Numbered from the stretch's first letter, positions 1-6,655 are shown. The stretch is 6,655 nt of DNA from Elusimicrobiota bacterium (GCA_016193115.1 JACPSV010000237.1:1-6655); one strand, 5' to 3'. Notes: a model not told the origin generated them from the sequence alone. A program made the numbers and translations.

Positions 1-126
1 CAGTATAATCCGCAAACTTTGATTCGTCAAGGAGAAAAAGGTTATAATAAATTTCTATTCGTTGCTCTTAAGAGGAGAACTTATGACTTCACCTTTTCCG
101 GAAGTGTCGGCCGCAGACAGTTCTAA
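1..126 (+). CDS. Possible C-terminal tail of an upstream gene (partial, tentative)
   Basis: Frame 1 is open from the left edge to a TAA at 124-126, giving 41 residues; the other two forward frames hit stops within the first 22 bases. The translated tail is rich in alternating aromatic/hydrophobic and polar residues (for example NKFLFVAL followed by RRTYDFTF) and ends in phenylalanine, which would suit the last strands of an outer-membrane beta-barrel; that reading is inference only and I do not recognise the family. If real, it overlaps the MoxR start at 83 by 44 nt, longer than the other junctions in this cluster, and the MoxR ribosome binding site lies inside it. The alternative is that this is a chance open frame in an AT-rich promoter region. 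Confidence 0.35.
   Translation, partial: QYNPQTLIRQGEKGYNKFLFVALKRRTYDFTFSGSVGRRQF
19..48 (+). promoter_or_regulatory. Candidate sigma-70-type promoter for the cluster
   Basis: TTGATT at 19-24 (four of six matches to TTGACA) is followed after an 18-nt spacer by a perfect TATAAT at 43-48. Transcription would start near 55, leaving a leader of about 28 nt before the ATG at 83. The surrounding 60 bases are clearly more AT-rich than the genes. A second TATAAT at 4-9 has no visible -35 partner because the window begins there. Against it: the same bases can be read as the end of an upstream coding frame, and AT-rich sequence yields TATAAT easily. Confidence 0.4.
73..77 (+). promoter_or_regulatory. 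Shine-Dalgarno site of the MoxR gene
   Basis: AGGAG at 73-77 sits 5 nt before the ATG at 83. It decides the start: an in-frame TTG at 62 lies upstream of this site and would add seven residues, but has no comparable site at a suitable distance. It is the strongest ribosome binding site in the window. Confidence 0.8.
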
Positions 127-1108
127 ACAGGATCTTCAGTTGGTTGATAAGCTGGTGAAGGGACGCGGTTCCATTCTGGAACAGCTCTCGAAAACGATCG
201 TTGGACAAAAAGAGGTGATGGACCAGCTTCTGATCTCTCTGTTCGCAAAGGGTCACTGTTCGATTGTGGGGGTTCCGGGACTGGCCAAAACCTTGCTCAT
301 CTCCAGCCTGGCTGAAATTTTGGATCTCCGGTTTAAGCGAATCCAGTTTACACCCGACCTCATGCCTTCAGACATCACGGGCACAGAAGTGATTCAGGAA
401 GATAAGTTAACCCGCGACAGGTCTTACAAGTTTTTGCCGGGACCGGTGTTCGCGAACATTTTGCTCGCGGACGAGATCAACCGCACTCCTCCTAAAACTC
501 AGGCCGCGCTTCTGCAATCCATGCAGGAATATAAGGTGACGGTCGGCGGGGAAAATTATCCCCTGCCTCTCCCTTTTTTCGTGCTGGCCACCCAAAACCC
601 GATCGAACAGGAAGGAACCTATCCCTTGCCGGAAGCGCAGTTAGACCGTTTCTTCTTTCAAATCAACATTGATTACCCTAGCCTGGAAGAGGAAAAAGAG
701 ATTGTTCAATCCACGACCAGTTCTAAAAAAGTAGATTTGAAAAAAGTCTTGAACGCGCAAGACGTGTTAACCTTGCAAGAGATCGTCAGAAAAGTCCCCG
801 TCGCGGAGAACGTGGTGACCTATGCCGTGAACCTCGTCCGTTCCACGCGCCCAAACGACGCGCAGTCTCCGGACTTTGTTAAAAATTGGGTCCGATGGGG
901 ATCCGGTCCCAGGGCGTCTCAGTCCCTGATCCTAGGCGGCAAAGCGCGCGCGATCTTAAACGGACGGTTTGCCGTTTCCATCGAAGATATCCAAGCGCTG
1001 GCCGCTCCGGTCTTGCGGCACCGCATTGTGCTTTCTTTTCACGCCGAAGCGGAAGGAATCGGAACGGACGAACTCATTCAAAAGCTGGTTCGACTCAACA
1101 AGTCTTAA
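83..1108 (+). CDS. MoxR family AAA+ ATPase
   Basis: This 341-residue protein is a MoxR-type AAA+ ATPase of normal family length, expected to be cytosolic and to couple ATP hydrolysis to remodelling of partner proteins. Visible motifs: a Walker A loop GVPGLAKT (residues 63-70), a Walker B strand LLADE with acidic pair D130-E131 followed by the MoxR-typical INRTPPKTQAALLQSMQE stretch, sensor 1 in ATQNP (N172), the family signature YPLPEAQLDRF around residue 185, and a sensor 2 arginine in GSGPRASQ (R277) in the C-terminal lid. All catalytic positions look intact. The start at 83 rests on the AGGAG site; an in-frame TTG at 62 is the alternative. It is first in a co-directional run with a DUF58 gene 6 nt downstream, the commonest MoxR partner. 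The substrate is unknown, and I use no gene symbol because this is not demonstrably the methanol-dehydrogenase moxR. Confidence 0.96.
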   Translation: MTSPFPEVSAADSSKQDLQLVDKLVKGRGSILEQLSKTIVGQKEVMDQLLISLFAKGHCSIVGVPGLAKTLLISSLAEILDLRFKRIQFTPDLMPSDITGTEVIQEDKLTRDRSYKFLPGPVFANILLADEINRTPPKTQAALLQSMQEYKVTVGGENYPLPLPFFVLATQNPIEQEGTYPLPEAQLDRFFFQINIDYPSLEEEKEIVQSTTSSKKVDLKKVLNAQDVLTLQEIVRKVPVAENVVTYAVNLVRSTRPNDAQSPDFVKNWVRWGSGPRASQSLILGGKARAILNGRFAVSIEDIQALAAPVLRHRIVLSFHAEAEGIGTDELIQKLVRLNKS

Positions 1109-1114
1109 CCCCCA

Positions 1115-2002
1115 ATGCCCGAAACAAAAAAATCTCTGATTGATCCGGTCGTTCTTTCCAAAATCGGATCCTTGCGGTTGCGCGCCCAAACCGTGGTGGA
1201 AGGAATTTTGTCCGGACTGCACAAGAGCCCTTTCTTTGGCCATTCCCTGGAATTTGCCGAACACCGGGACTATGCGAGCGGAGACGAAATCAAACTTGTG
1301 GATTGGAAACTCTATGGGAAAACAGACCGTTTTTTCGTTAAACAATTTGAAGAAGAAACGAACCTGCGTTTAACGATTCTATTGGATGTGTCCGGATCCA
1401 TGGGTTTTAAGGGAACTCAAAGCCCTCTCTCTAAATACGAGTCTGCCGCGACACTCTGTTTGTCCCTGGCGTATCTCGCTCTCAAGCAGGGCGATTCCGT
1501 CGGTTTGGTTCTTTTAGGTCCCGGTTTTCAGGCGGTGCCTCCGCGCAGTTCCATGAGTCACTGGAACGTCCTTGTGGAAACGTTGGAAAATCTCCGACCT
1601 AAAGGCAAAACCACTCTCACCCAATCTCTGGAAAAGGTGGCTCACTCTCTTAAAAAAAGAAGTTTGCTGGTCGTTATCAGCGATCTTCTGGAAGACGGGA
1701 CACAAGCGATTCCAGCGCTCAAACAGTTACGGTACCAGAAACATGAGGTGTCTCTGGTCCATCTCTTAGACCGCGAAGAAATGGAACTTCCCTATAGCGG
1801 TTTGATCCGGTTCGAGTCTCTGGAAAACGAAGAGAGTCTGATCATTGAGACCGACACGTTTCGTCATGAGTATGTGACCTCCCTGCAACGATGGATTCAG
1901 GAGTGCCGCCTCTCGCTCACGAACTCCGGAATCCGGTACCACGCCCACACGACGAACGAAACGACCGAGACAATATTAAGATCCATTCTTAAGCGCAATT
2001 GA
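1115..2002 (+). CDS. DUF58 domain protein with VWA fold
   Basis: The 295-residue product belongs to the DUF58 family. The diagnostic block lies at residues 50-80: HRDYASGDEIKLVDWK, then a lysine/phenylalanine/glutamate stretch (VKQFEEE) leading into the VWA strand. The metal site reads DVSGS (D91, S93, S95), with threonines T166/T167 and an aspartate in VISD (D190) at the expected later MIDAS positions. Unlike many DUF58 proteins it has no N-terminal membrane helices, so it is predicted to be soluble and cytosolic, where it could contact the MoxR ATPase encoded 6 nt upstream. No convincing Shine-Dalgarno sequence precedes the ATG (the preceding bases are TTAACCCCCA), so translation probably depends on ribosomes finishing the MoxR gene. 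Its stop codon directly abuts the next start. Function beyond MoxR partnership is inferred. Confidence 0.93.
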   Translation: MPETKKSLIDPVVLSKIGSLRLRAQTVVEGILSGLHKSPFFGHSLEFAEHRDYASGDEIKLVDWKLYGKTDRFFVKQFEEETNLRLTILLDVSGSMGFKGTQSPLSKYESAATLCLSLAYLALKQGDSVGLVLLGPGFQAVPPRSSMSHWNVLVETLENLRPKGKTTLTQSLEKVAHSLKKRSLLVVISDLLEDGTQAIPALKQLRYQKHEVSLVHLLDREEMELPYSGLIRFESLENEESLIIETDTFRHEYVTSLQRWIQECRLSLTNSGIRYHAHTTNETTETILRSILKRN

Positions 2003-4108
2003 GTGAACTTTCATTTCCTAAACCCTAGCTTTCTCTGGCTCCTGCCGATTCTCGCGCTCCCGATTCTGCTGCACCTTTTCCTTAAAAGGCCGCCCAAATC
2101 GCTCTTGTTCAGCGACCTTCAATTCTTGAAAAAAACTTATATCCGCACGCGTCCCCGCCGGAACAGGATTCAAATTCTGATCCTGGCCTGCCGGGTTTTG
2201 ACTCTGCTTTTTCTGATTCTATTTTTTTCCCGGCCTGTCACTCATCTGGGCGCGGGATCTGGGCGCGGAGATTCTGTGGCTTTGGTTATTCTTTTGGACC
2301 GATCTTATTCCATGCGGGCGATCGTCTCCGGAATAAGCTCGTTTGAACGCGCTAAAACCTTGGCAAAAAAAACGTTAGAAAGTCTCAAAGAATTGGACCG
2401 CTCCGCTTTAATCGTTTTCTCAGAGACGACAGACTATTTCTCCGGTTACTTTACCCACCAACCGCAAGACCATCAAAAACAATTGGATTCCACGAATCCT
2501 GGTTACCGCGTGACCCAAATAGTTCCTGCCCTGCAAAAGGCTTACCAGATACTCGCCGCCCACAACGCTTCCAACAAAGCGGTTCTCCTGATTACGGACA
2601 GGACCCGTCAAGGTTGGACGGAAATCCCAGGCTCATGGGAAAACCGGATAGAAAACTTCGACCCCAACGTCAAAATTCTGGTTCCCAGACTCCCACCCGC
2701 CCTATCCAACAATATCGCCGTTCAGGAAGTCTCGCTCGTCCCGGATCAGGCCGCAGAAACAACCCAAACCACCGCCCTGCTTAAAAACTGGGGATCCACG
2801 TTCCAGGCGAACATCCCTGTCACTCTGGAAGAAATTTCTAAAAGCGAGAACTCGCCTAAACCGGAGAAAAATGTCCAAACAACCGTGGACATTCCTTCCG
2901 GAGAATCCCGATCCGTTTCTCTCACGCGCAGAAGCCCTCCATCGGAGTCTCTGGGACGAATCGGAATTCGATCCGACGTCCTCTCAACGGACGATTCCTT
3001 CTACTTCATAGAAAAGCCGCTCAAAACAATCCAAATTCTTTGTGTGGAAGATAGAACGGGATTCGTGGCGCTTTCGGGAGAATCTTTCTATTTGAGACAG
3101 GCTTTAAGCTCCCCGCCTTCCCCATTCAAAATTACGACGACCACTCCGGAAGAATTCAAGAAAATGGATTTGGGCGGAGTGGATCTCCTGGCTTTCATAG
3201 ACCCGTCAGAAATCGCTCCGGAATCCGCGGAAAAGATTCTGGATTTTCTAAAAAAAGGTAAATCGTTCTTCTTAAGCGCCGGAGAACGTGTCAACCAAAA
3301 AACGATCGCGCTCTTAAGTGAACAAATGCCTCTGACTCTGGAAGACCCAATTCCCACCGGTTCTCTTAAACTCCAAATCAATCCCAAGCTCCCGATGGAG
3401 GAATCTTTTTCGATTCCGGGCGAATACGAATGGGACAAAATTAAAGTAGACCGAACCCTGCGCGTTCTCTTAAAAGAAGAATCTGTGCCTTACCTTCTCT
3501 TTGAGGATCGTACTCCCCTACTCGTTTTGTCCAGTGACGGCCACGTAGCGGTCTGGCTGAGTTCCCTAGACAGAAGCTGGAACAATTTCGCATCCAAACC
3601 CCTTTACGCGCCCATGTTGCGCTCTCTCTTCAGAAGACTGGCAATTCCAAACGAGCAAGAAAAGGATAGAATCTGGACGATCGGCGACTCTTTCCACAAA
3701 AGTTTTCCTCTGCCTCCCGCCCCGGACTCTCTGGAAATCTTTTCTCCTTCGGGCGAGAAAGTCCCTTTCCGGATCGTTCACAGAGAGATCCATTCCTCTC
3801 CTCTGGAGGAGCCTGGAATTTATAGTCTCCTGAAGAAGGGAAACCCATCCGCAGCGGAACATTTCGCCGTAAATCTCTCCCCTAAGAATTCCGAGAGCGA
3901 TCTCGCCCCAATGTCCTTCTCAGAGATGAAAGAGAAGTTGCCCCATGCTCAATGGGTAGAAACGGATTCCGGTCATCTCTATCCTGTGGAGCTAGATTCG
4001 GCCTTGCGGGGCAAAGAACTCAGCCGCGGCCTTCTATTTTCCTCCATCTTTTTTCTTTTCACGGAGATGTTCCTGCTTTCCCGCAGAAACAAATCGAAGC
4101 GCCCATGA
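2003..4108 (+). CDS. BatA-like membrane protein with VWA domain
   Basis: This 701-residue protein opens with the BatA/aerotolerance N-terminal module: FLNPSFLWLLPILALPILLH gives membrane helix 1 (about residues 6-26), then a basic loop, then helix 2 (about 57-76). A VWA domain follows with MIDAS motif DRSYS (D99, S101, S103), a threonine at T171 and ITD (D199). Residues about 235-338 look like a beta-sandwich. Residues about 342-445 resemble a class I glutamine-amidotransferase fold with a KKGKSFFLSAGE turn (417-428) but no nucleophile elbow of the GxCxG kind. A C-terminal helix spans about 677-692, with a glutamate inside it and a basic tail. The GTG start touches the DUF58 stop (TGAGTG) without a clear ribosome site; it is preferred because any later start would remove the conserved first helix. 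It is far longer than classical BatA, so I withhold that symbol. Probable role: membrane-anchored partner of the MoxR/DUF58 pair. Confidence 0.92.
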   Translation: MNFHFLNPSFLWLLPILALPILLHLFLKRPPKSLLFSDLQFLKKTYIRTRPRRNRIQILILACRVLTLLFLILFFSRPVTHLGAGSGRGDSVALVILLDRSYSMRAIVSGISSFERAKTLAKKTLESLKELDRSALIVFSETTDYFSGYFTHQPQDHQKQLDSTNPGYRVTQIVPALQKAYQILAAHNASNKAVLLITDRTRQGWTEIPGSWENRIENFDPNVKILVPRLPPALSNNIAVQEVSLVPDQAAETTQTTALLKNWGSTFQANIPVTLEEISKSENSPKPEKNVQTTVDIPSGESRSVSLTRRSPPSESLGRIGIRSDVLSTDDSFYFIEKPLKTIQILCVEDRTGFVALSGESFYLRQALSSPPSPFKITTTTPEEFKKMDLGGVDLLAFIDPSEIAPESAEKILDFLKKGKSFFLSAGERVNQKTIALLSEQMPLTLEDPIPTGSLKLQINPKLPMEESFSIPGEYEWDKIKVDRTLRVLLKEESVPYLLFEDRTPLLVLSSDGHVAVWLSSLDRSWNNFASKPLYAPMLRSLFRRLAIPNEQEKDRIWTIGDSFHKSFPLPPAPDSLEIFSPSGEKVPFRIVHREIHSSPLEEPGIYSLLKKGNPSAAEHFAVNLSPKNSESDLAPMSFSEMKEKLPHAQWVETDSGHLYPVELDSALRGKELSRGLLFSSIFFLFTEMFLLSRRNKSKRP

Positions 4109-4851
4109 GAGTGCGGACTGTATGTCTCGTGACCCTACACATCTTTTTTTCTGTTTCCATTGCCATCTCCAGCAGCGGCAACCGTTTTTTCTTCGCTCAA
4201 CTGAAAACCAATGGAGACCTAAAAGAGTGGGATCCTTACCCCTACGCTTCCCGGGACATCCTTTCTTTCCTGCAACAGACCACGAGCGTGAAAACGGAGT
4301 CGGAGAGGCGTCTGATCCGTTTGAGCGACCCGCTCTTATTTGAGTCCCCGTTCTTAATCTATAGCGGTTCCGGTGAATGTCATTGGACTTCGGAAGAAAG
4401 AGAAAACCTTAAAAAATATCTTTCCGGCGGCGGGTTCCTTTTTGTGGAGGATCGGGCCGGAGAAAAAAACGGCAGTTTCGACTATTCTTTTAGAAAAGAG
4501 TTGGCCAAAATATTTCCGGAAAAGACTTTGACAATTCTTTCCCGCGACCATGCCATCTTCCGGTCCTTTTACCTCTTAAGATCGGTCGGCGGAAGAAAAC
4601 TGACGAACACCTATTTGGAAGGTTTAGAGATAGATGGCAGGACCGCTCTGATTTATTCCCAAAATGATGTTTTAGGCGCGTGGGCTAAAGATATTCTGGG
4701 CAATTTTTTGTACGAATGCCAGCCGGGCGGAGAATCCCAAAGATGGGAATCCCAAAAGCTGACACTCAACTTGATTTTTTATTCCCTCACGGGCAGTTAC
4801 AAAACCGACAGCGTGCATCTTCCCTTCATTGAGGAAAAACTGAGGCGGTAA
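4105..4851 (+). CDS. DUF4159 family protein, probably exported
   Basis: The 248-residue product matches the DUF4159 family. It starts with MRVR and a hydrophobic stretch to about residue 20, a plausible signal peptide with SIA as a possible cleavage site; no lipobox cysteine is seen. The mature part begins with FFFAQLK and a GDLKEWDPYP segment (37-46). The central block YLSGGGFLFVEDR (105-117) is characteristic, followed by DHAIFRSFY (148-156), EGLEIDGRTALIYSQND (172-188), and the closing GGE-R / N / Y-LTG-YKTD pattern (208-235). The ATG overlaps the previous stop as ATGA. An in-frame ATG at 3952 would add 51 residues lying wholly inside the upstream gene and push the signal peptide inward, so it is rejected. 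No biochemical activity is established for this family. The fold is amidotransferase-like without an evident catalytic cysteine in a GxCxG context, so a binding or structural role in the envelope is likelier than catalysis. Confidence 0.9.
   Translation: MRVRTVCLVTLHIFFSVSIAISSSGNRFFFAQLKTNGDLKEWDPYPYASRDILSFLQQTTSVKTESERRLIRLSDPLLFESPFLIYSGSGECHWTSEERENLKKYLSGGGFLFVEDRAGEKNGSFDYSFRKELAKIFPEKTLTILSRDHAIFRSFYLLRSVGGRKLTNTYLEGLEIDGRTALIYSQNDVLGAWAKDILGNFLYECQPGGESQRWESQKLTLNLIFYSLTGSYKTDSVHLPFIEEKLRR
4842..4845 (+). promoter_or_regulatory. Shine-Dalgarno site of the last VWA gene
   Basis: GAGG at 4842-4845 lies 7 nt before the ATG at 4853, inside the final codons of the DUF4159 gene. It is the only downstream gene of the cluster with a reasonable ribosome site at good spacing, and it supports the chosen start. 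Confidence 0.6.
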
Positions 4852-4852
4852 C

Positions 4853-6655
4853 ATGGGATCCCTTTCCCTGCGTTTTGACATCCTGACCCTCCTCTTTATT
4901 TTAGTTCTTTCCACCGGATTTATTCTTTTTTACCGGGGTTTTAGCCGGTGGTCGCTTCTTTTAAGAGTTTCTTCCGCCTCTCTACTTCTCTGGCACCTTT
5001 TACAGCCCAGCGTGTCCTCTTTTTCCAAACCGCAGGAGAAACCGACGCTGGCGGTCTTGGTGGACACGTCCCGATCCATGGGTATCCAGGATCCCGAAGA
5101 ACGTCTGTCCGTCGTTAAAAAACTCTTGCAGTCTTCTGTCCCGTCTCTGGAAAAGGTGTTTCGTATCCGGTACTACAGTTTTTCGGCAAACTCCGCGCTC
5201 ACGGACTTGAAAACTCTTCTACAAACTCGTCCGGAAGGCAAAGATTCGAATATTCTGGGCGCTTTGGAAGAGGTTCGGCACGATCATCGTCCACTGGCTG
5301 TTCCCATTCTCCTTTTTTCTGATGGATCCCAGCACGCGACGATTCTGGAAAACGAAACTCCCTTAAATTTTCCCGCGCCCCTCTATACGGTTGGGATAGG
5401 AAACGAAAAAGGGTTAAACGACATTGCGATCACCCAATTTCGGGGATCCGATTTTGCCTTCAAAGGACAGGAATCCGCATTCTCCATAGAAATCCGGAAC
5501 CGGGGATTCCAAAACAAAAAGGTTCCCGTTATTTTAAGCGAAAAAAAGGGGGAATCCTACCGGGAAATCGCCGAACAGGAAACGGTCTTCTCTTCGAATT
5601 CTGGCGAAACCGAAGTCCAGTTTAGGTTCGTTCCGCAGGGAATCGGAAGAATCACCTACAAAATCGAGGTTCCGCCTCAACCGGCAGAGATGTCCAACCA
5701 AAACAACGCGCTTCAGTTTCAGTTGGACGTGGGCAGACGCAAATTGCGCGTCCTCTACCTCTGCGGACAGCCCAGCCCGGAATATGCCTTTTTGAGACAG
5801 ATCTTAAAAACAGATCCTTCCATCGAGCTGGTCTCGTTCGTGATCTTGAGAAATCCCGACTCGATCGTGCCTGTTCCGGAAGACCAGCTTTCCCTAATCC
5901 CGTTTCCAACCCAAGAGATATTCACGCAAACGTTACCTCAGTTCGATCTATTAATTTTTGAAAATTTTTCCTATTCGCGTCTGGGTATCTCCCGTGAACA
6001 TTTGGATAACATCCGTCGTTTCGTGGAGGAAACCGGCGGCGGATTTTTGATGGTGGGCGGCGAGAACTCGTTCGGGATGGGTGGTTACCAGGGAACCCCG
6101 ATAGAGACGATCCTTCCCATCACTCTCGATCCTGCTCGGGAGACGATTGAGGAAAACCCTATTTCCCTGAAACCTGTGGAGATCGAGCATCCCATCCTGA
6201 ATTTAGGCGAAACCAACGCGGAAACGGAAAATATCTGGAAAAAAATGCCGCCCGTAAACGGAATTCATAAAATCGCCGGGATCAAAACGTCGGCGAGCTT
6301 GATTGCGACTGCACGGGAAAATGGGACTCCCGCGCTCGTTTGCTGGCAGCGGGGTAAAGGACGCGTAGCCGCGATGCCCCTGTTTTCAACCTGGCAGTGG
6401 GCTCTCAAACTAGCGCACACGCAAGGTTTCCAATCGCATTACATCCAGTTCTGGAGAGGAACGATCCGATGGCTGACGACTTCTGAAATCACAAAGAAAA
6501 TCCGCATTGTGCTGGGCAAACAAGAATTTTTTGTGGGAGAGAAAGCGCCCATCAAGATACTTTTAACTCAGGAAAAAATGAAATCGCTTAAACAGTTCGA
6601 TCTGGAACTTAAAATTTTCCAAAATGGACAACTCATTCAACCCATCCCTCTGACC
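4853..6655 (+). CDS. Membrane VWA protein with glutamine-amidotransferase-like domain (3' end missing)
   Basis: The frame is open from ATG 4853 to the right edge, 601 codons without a stop, so the C-terminus is missing. Two membrane helices come first (about residues 9-27 and 34-50). A VWA domain follows with MIDAS motif DTSRS (D71, S73, S75), serine S132 at the usual threonine position, and FSDGS (D157). Residues about 186-290 look like a beta-sandwich with an IRNRG-type stretch. Residues about 298-430 match the putative glutamine-amidotransferase domain found in such VWA proteins: YLCGQPSPEYAFL near the start (C304) and TGGGFLMVGGENSFGMGGY at 394-412. No GxCxG nucleophile elbow is visible, so catalysis is doubtful. 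Residues 503-541 carry GRVAA, paired tryptophans (W514, W516) and FWRGTIRWL, a family trait before further beta-rich segments. The gene lies 1 nt after DUF4159, with GAGG at 4842. It is probably a membrane-anchored member of the same complex as the other VWA proteins. Confidence 0.92.
   Translation, partial: MGSLSLRFDILTLLFILVLSTGFILFYRGFSRWSLLLRVSSASLLLWHLLQPSVSSFSKPQEKPTLAVLVDTSRSMGIQDPEERLSVVKKLLQSSVPSLEKVFRIRYYSFSANSALTDLKTLLQTRPEGKDSNILGALEEVRHDHRPLAVPILLFSDGSQHATILENETPLNFPAPLYTVGIGNEKGLNDIAITQFRGSDFAFKGQESAFSIEIRNRGFQNKKVPVILSEKKGESYREIAEQETVFSSNSGETEVQFRFVPQGIGRITYKIEVPPQPAEMSNQNNALQFQLDVGRRKLRVLYLCGQPSPEYAFLRQILKTDPSIELVSFVILRNPDSIVPVPEDQLSLIPFPTQEIFTQTLPQFDLLIFENFSYSRLGISREHLDNIRRFVEETGGGFLMVGGENSFGMGGYQGTPIETILPITLDPARETIEENPISLKPVEIEHPILNLGETNAETENIWKKMPPVNGIHKIAGIKTSASLIATARENGTPALVCWQRGKGRVAAMPLFSTWQWALKLAHTQGFQSHYIQFWRGTIRWLTTSEITKKIRIVLGKQEFFVGEKAPIKILLTQEKMKSLKQFDLELKIFQNGQLIQPIPLT

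Larger units (their letters stand above)
83..6655 (+). other. Predicted five-gene operon
   Basis: All five genes face the same way, with junctions of +6, 0, -4 and +1 nt, no intergenic hairpin and no room for internal intergenic promoters. A candidate promoter is present only before the first gene. Three of the four internal starts lack a clear Shine-Dalgarno site, which fits translational coupling and fixed stoichiometry of the products. The operon continues beyond the right edge at least to the end of the last gene. Confidence 0.88.

Noticed and set aside
886..1143. Forward frame of 85 codons overlapping the end of the MoxR gene and the start of DUF58.
   Set aside because: The translation is arginine/serine-rich and low in family-like pattern, and the MoxR lid motifs are encoded in the other frame here. 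It is a shadow frame.
956..1345. Reverse-strand open frame of 129 codons spanning the MoxR/DUF58 junction.
   Set aside because: It lies wholly antisense to two well-supported genes, has no recognisable motif in its translation, and no reason to be translated. The other reverse-strand frames (for example 3088-3438, 3566-3862, 5652-5909, 5951-6190) are rejected on the same grounds.
3952..4104. In-frame 5' extension of the DUF4159 gene starting at ATG 3952.
   Set aside because: It would lie entirely within the BatA-like gene and place 51 unrelated residues before a good signal peptide. ATG 4105 in the ATGA overlap is the better start.
4732..4756. Direct repeat GAATCCCAAA at 4732-4741 and 4747-4756, offset by exactly five codons.
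   Set aside because: It encodes ESQRW-ESQ inside the conserved C-terminal part of DUF4159. It may be a tiny in-frame duplication, but it is too short to be a functional repeat and does not disturb the family pattern.
899..5449. GGATCC occurs nine times (899, 1166, 1394, 2792, 4230, 4856, 5089, 5324, 5444), several-fold above the one to two expected by chance.
   Set aside because: Seven of the nine are in-frame Gly-Ser codon pairs (GGA TCC), and both codons are favoured throughout these genes; TCCGGA is frequent for the same reason. Codon preference explains it without a regulatory or restriction-related signal.
1..6655. Phage, transposon, CRISPR or defence-system content.
   Set aside because: No terminal repeats, integrase, transposase, spacer-repeat periodicity or nuclease domains are visible. 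MoxR-VWA pairs can occur in some defence-linked ternary systems, but the BatA-like, DUF4159 and amidotransferase-like partners here fit the envelope-type cluster better.

Overview
The window is one tightly packed, single-strand (+) gene cluster of a recognisable but functionally unresolved type: a MoxR-family AAA+ ATPase, a DUF58 protein with a von Willebrand factor A (VWA) domain, a BatA-like membrane VWA protein, a secreted DUF4159 protein, and a second membrane VWA protein with a glutamine-amidotransferase-like domain. The last gene runs off the right edge. No RNA gene, mobile element, CRISPR array or terminator is visible.

Layout: bases 1-82 hold a possible tail of an upstream gene (an open frame ending at 126) and a candidate promoter. 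The MoxR ATPase (83-1108) has the clearest ribosome binding site. DUF58 (1115-2002) follows after 6 nt. The BatA-like gene (2003-4108) starts with GTG directly after the DUF58 stop. DUF4159 (4105-4851) overlaps it by ATGA. The last VWA gene (4853-6655, incomplete) starts 1 nt after the DUF4159 stop. This spacing indicates a single transcript with coupled translation.

How the genes may work together: MoxR ATPases paired with VWA proteins are generally thought to act as chaperone-like machines, with the VWA partner binding targets through a metal-ion-dependent adhesion site (MIDAS). Here one cytosolic ATPase is encoded with three VWA proteins whose DxSxS MIDAS motifs are all intact: one apparently soluble (DUF58) and two anchored by N-terminal membrane helix pairs. 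DUF4159 appears to be exported. The simplest inference is an envelope-associated complex, with MoxR and DUF58 inside and the membrane VWA proteins and DUF4159 presenting domains on the other side. The substrate cannot be told from the sequence.

Organism: base composition looks close to balanced and the cluster type is typical of Gram-negative-type non-model phyla (Planctomycetes, Verrucomicrobia, Acidobacteria, Omnitrophota, Nitrospinota-like lineages and some former Deltaproteobacteria). I cannot assign a phylum. The most interesting internal pattern is that the two membrane VWA proteins share one full domain order, and that DUF4159 resembles their amidotransferase-like module, suggesting an operon built partly by duplication.
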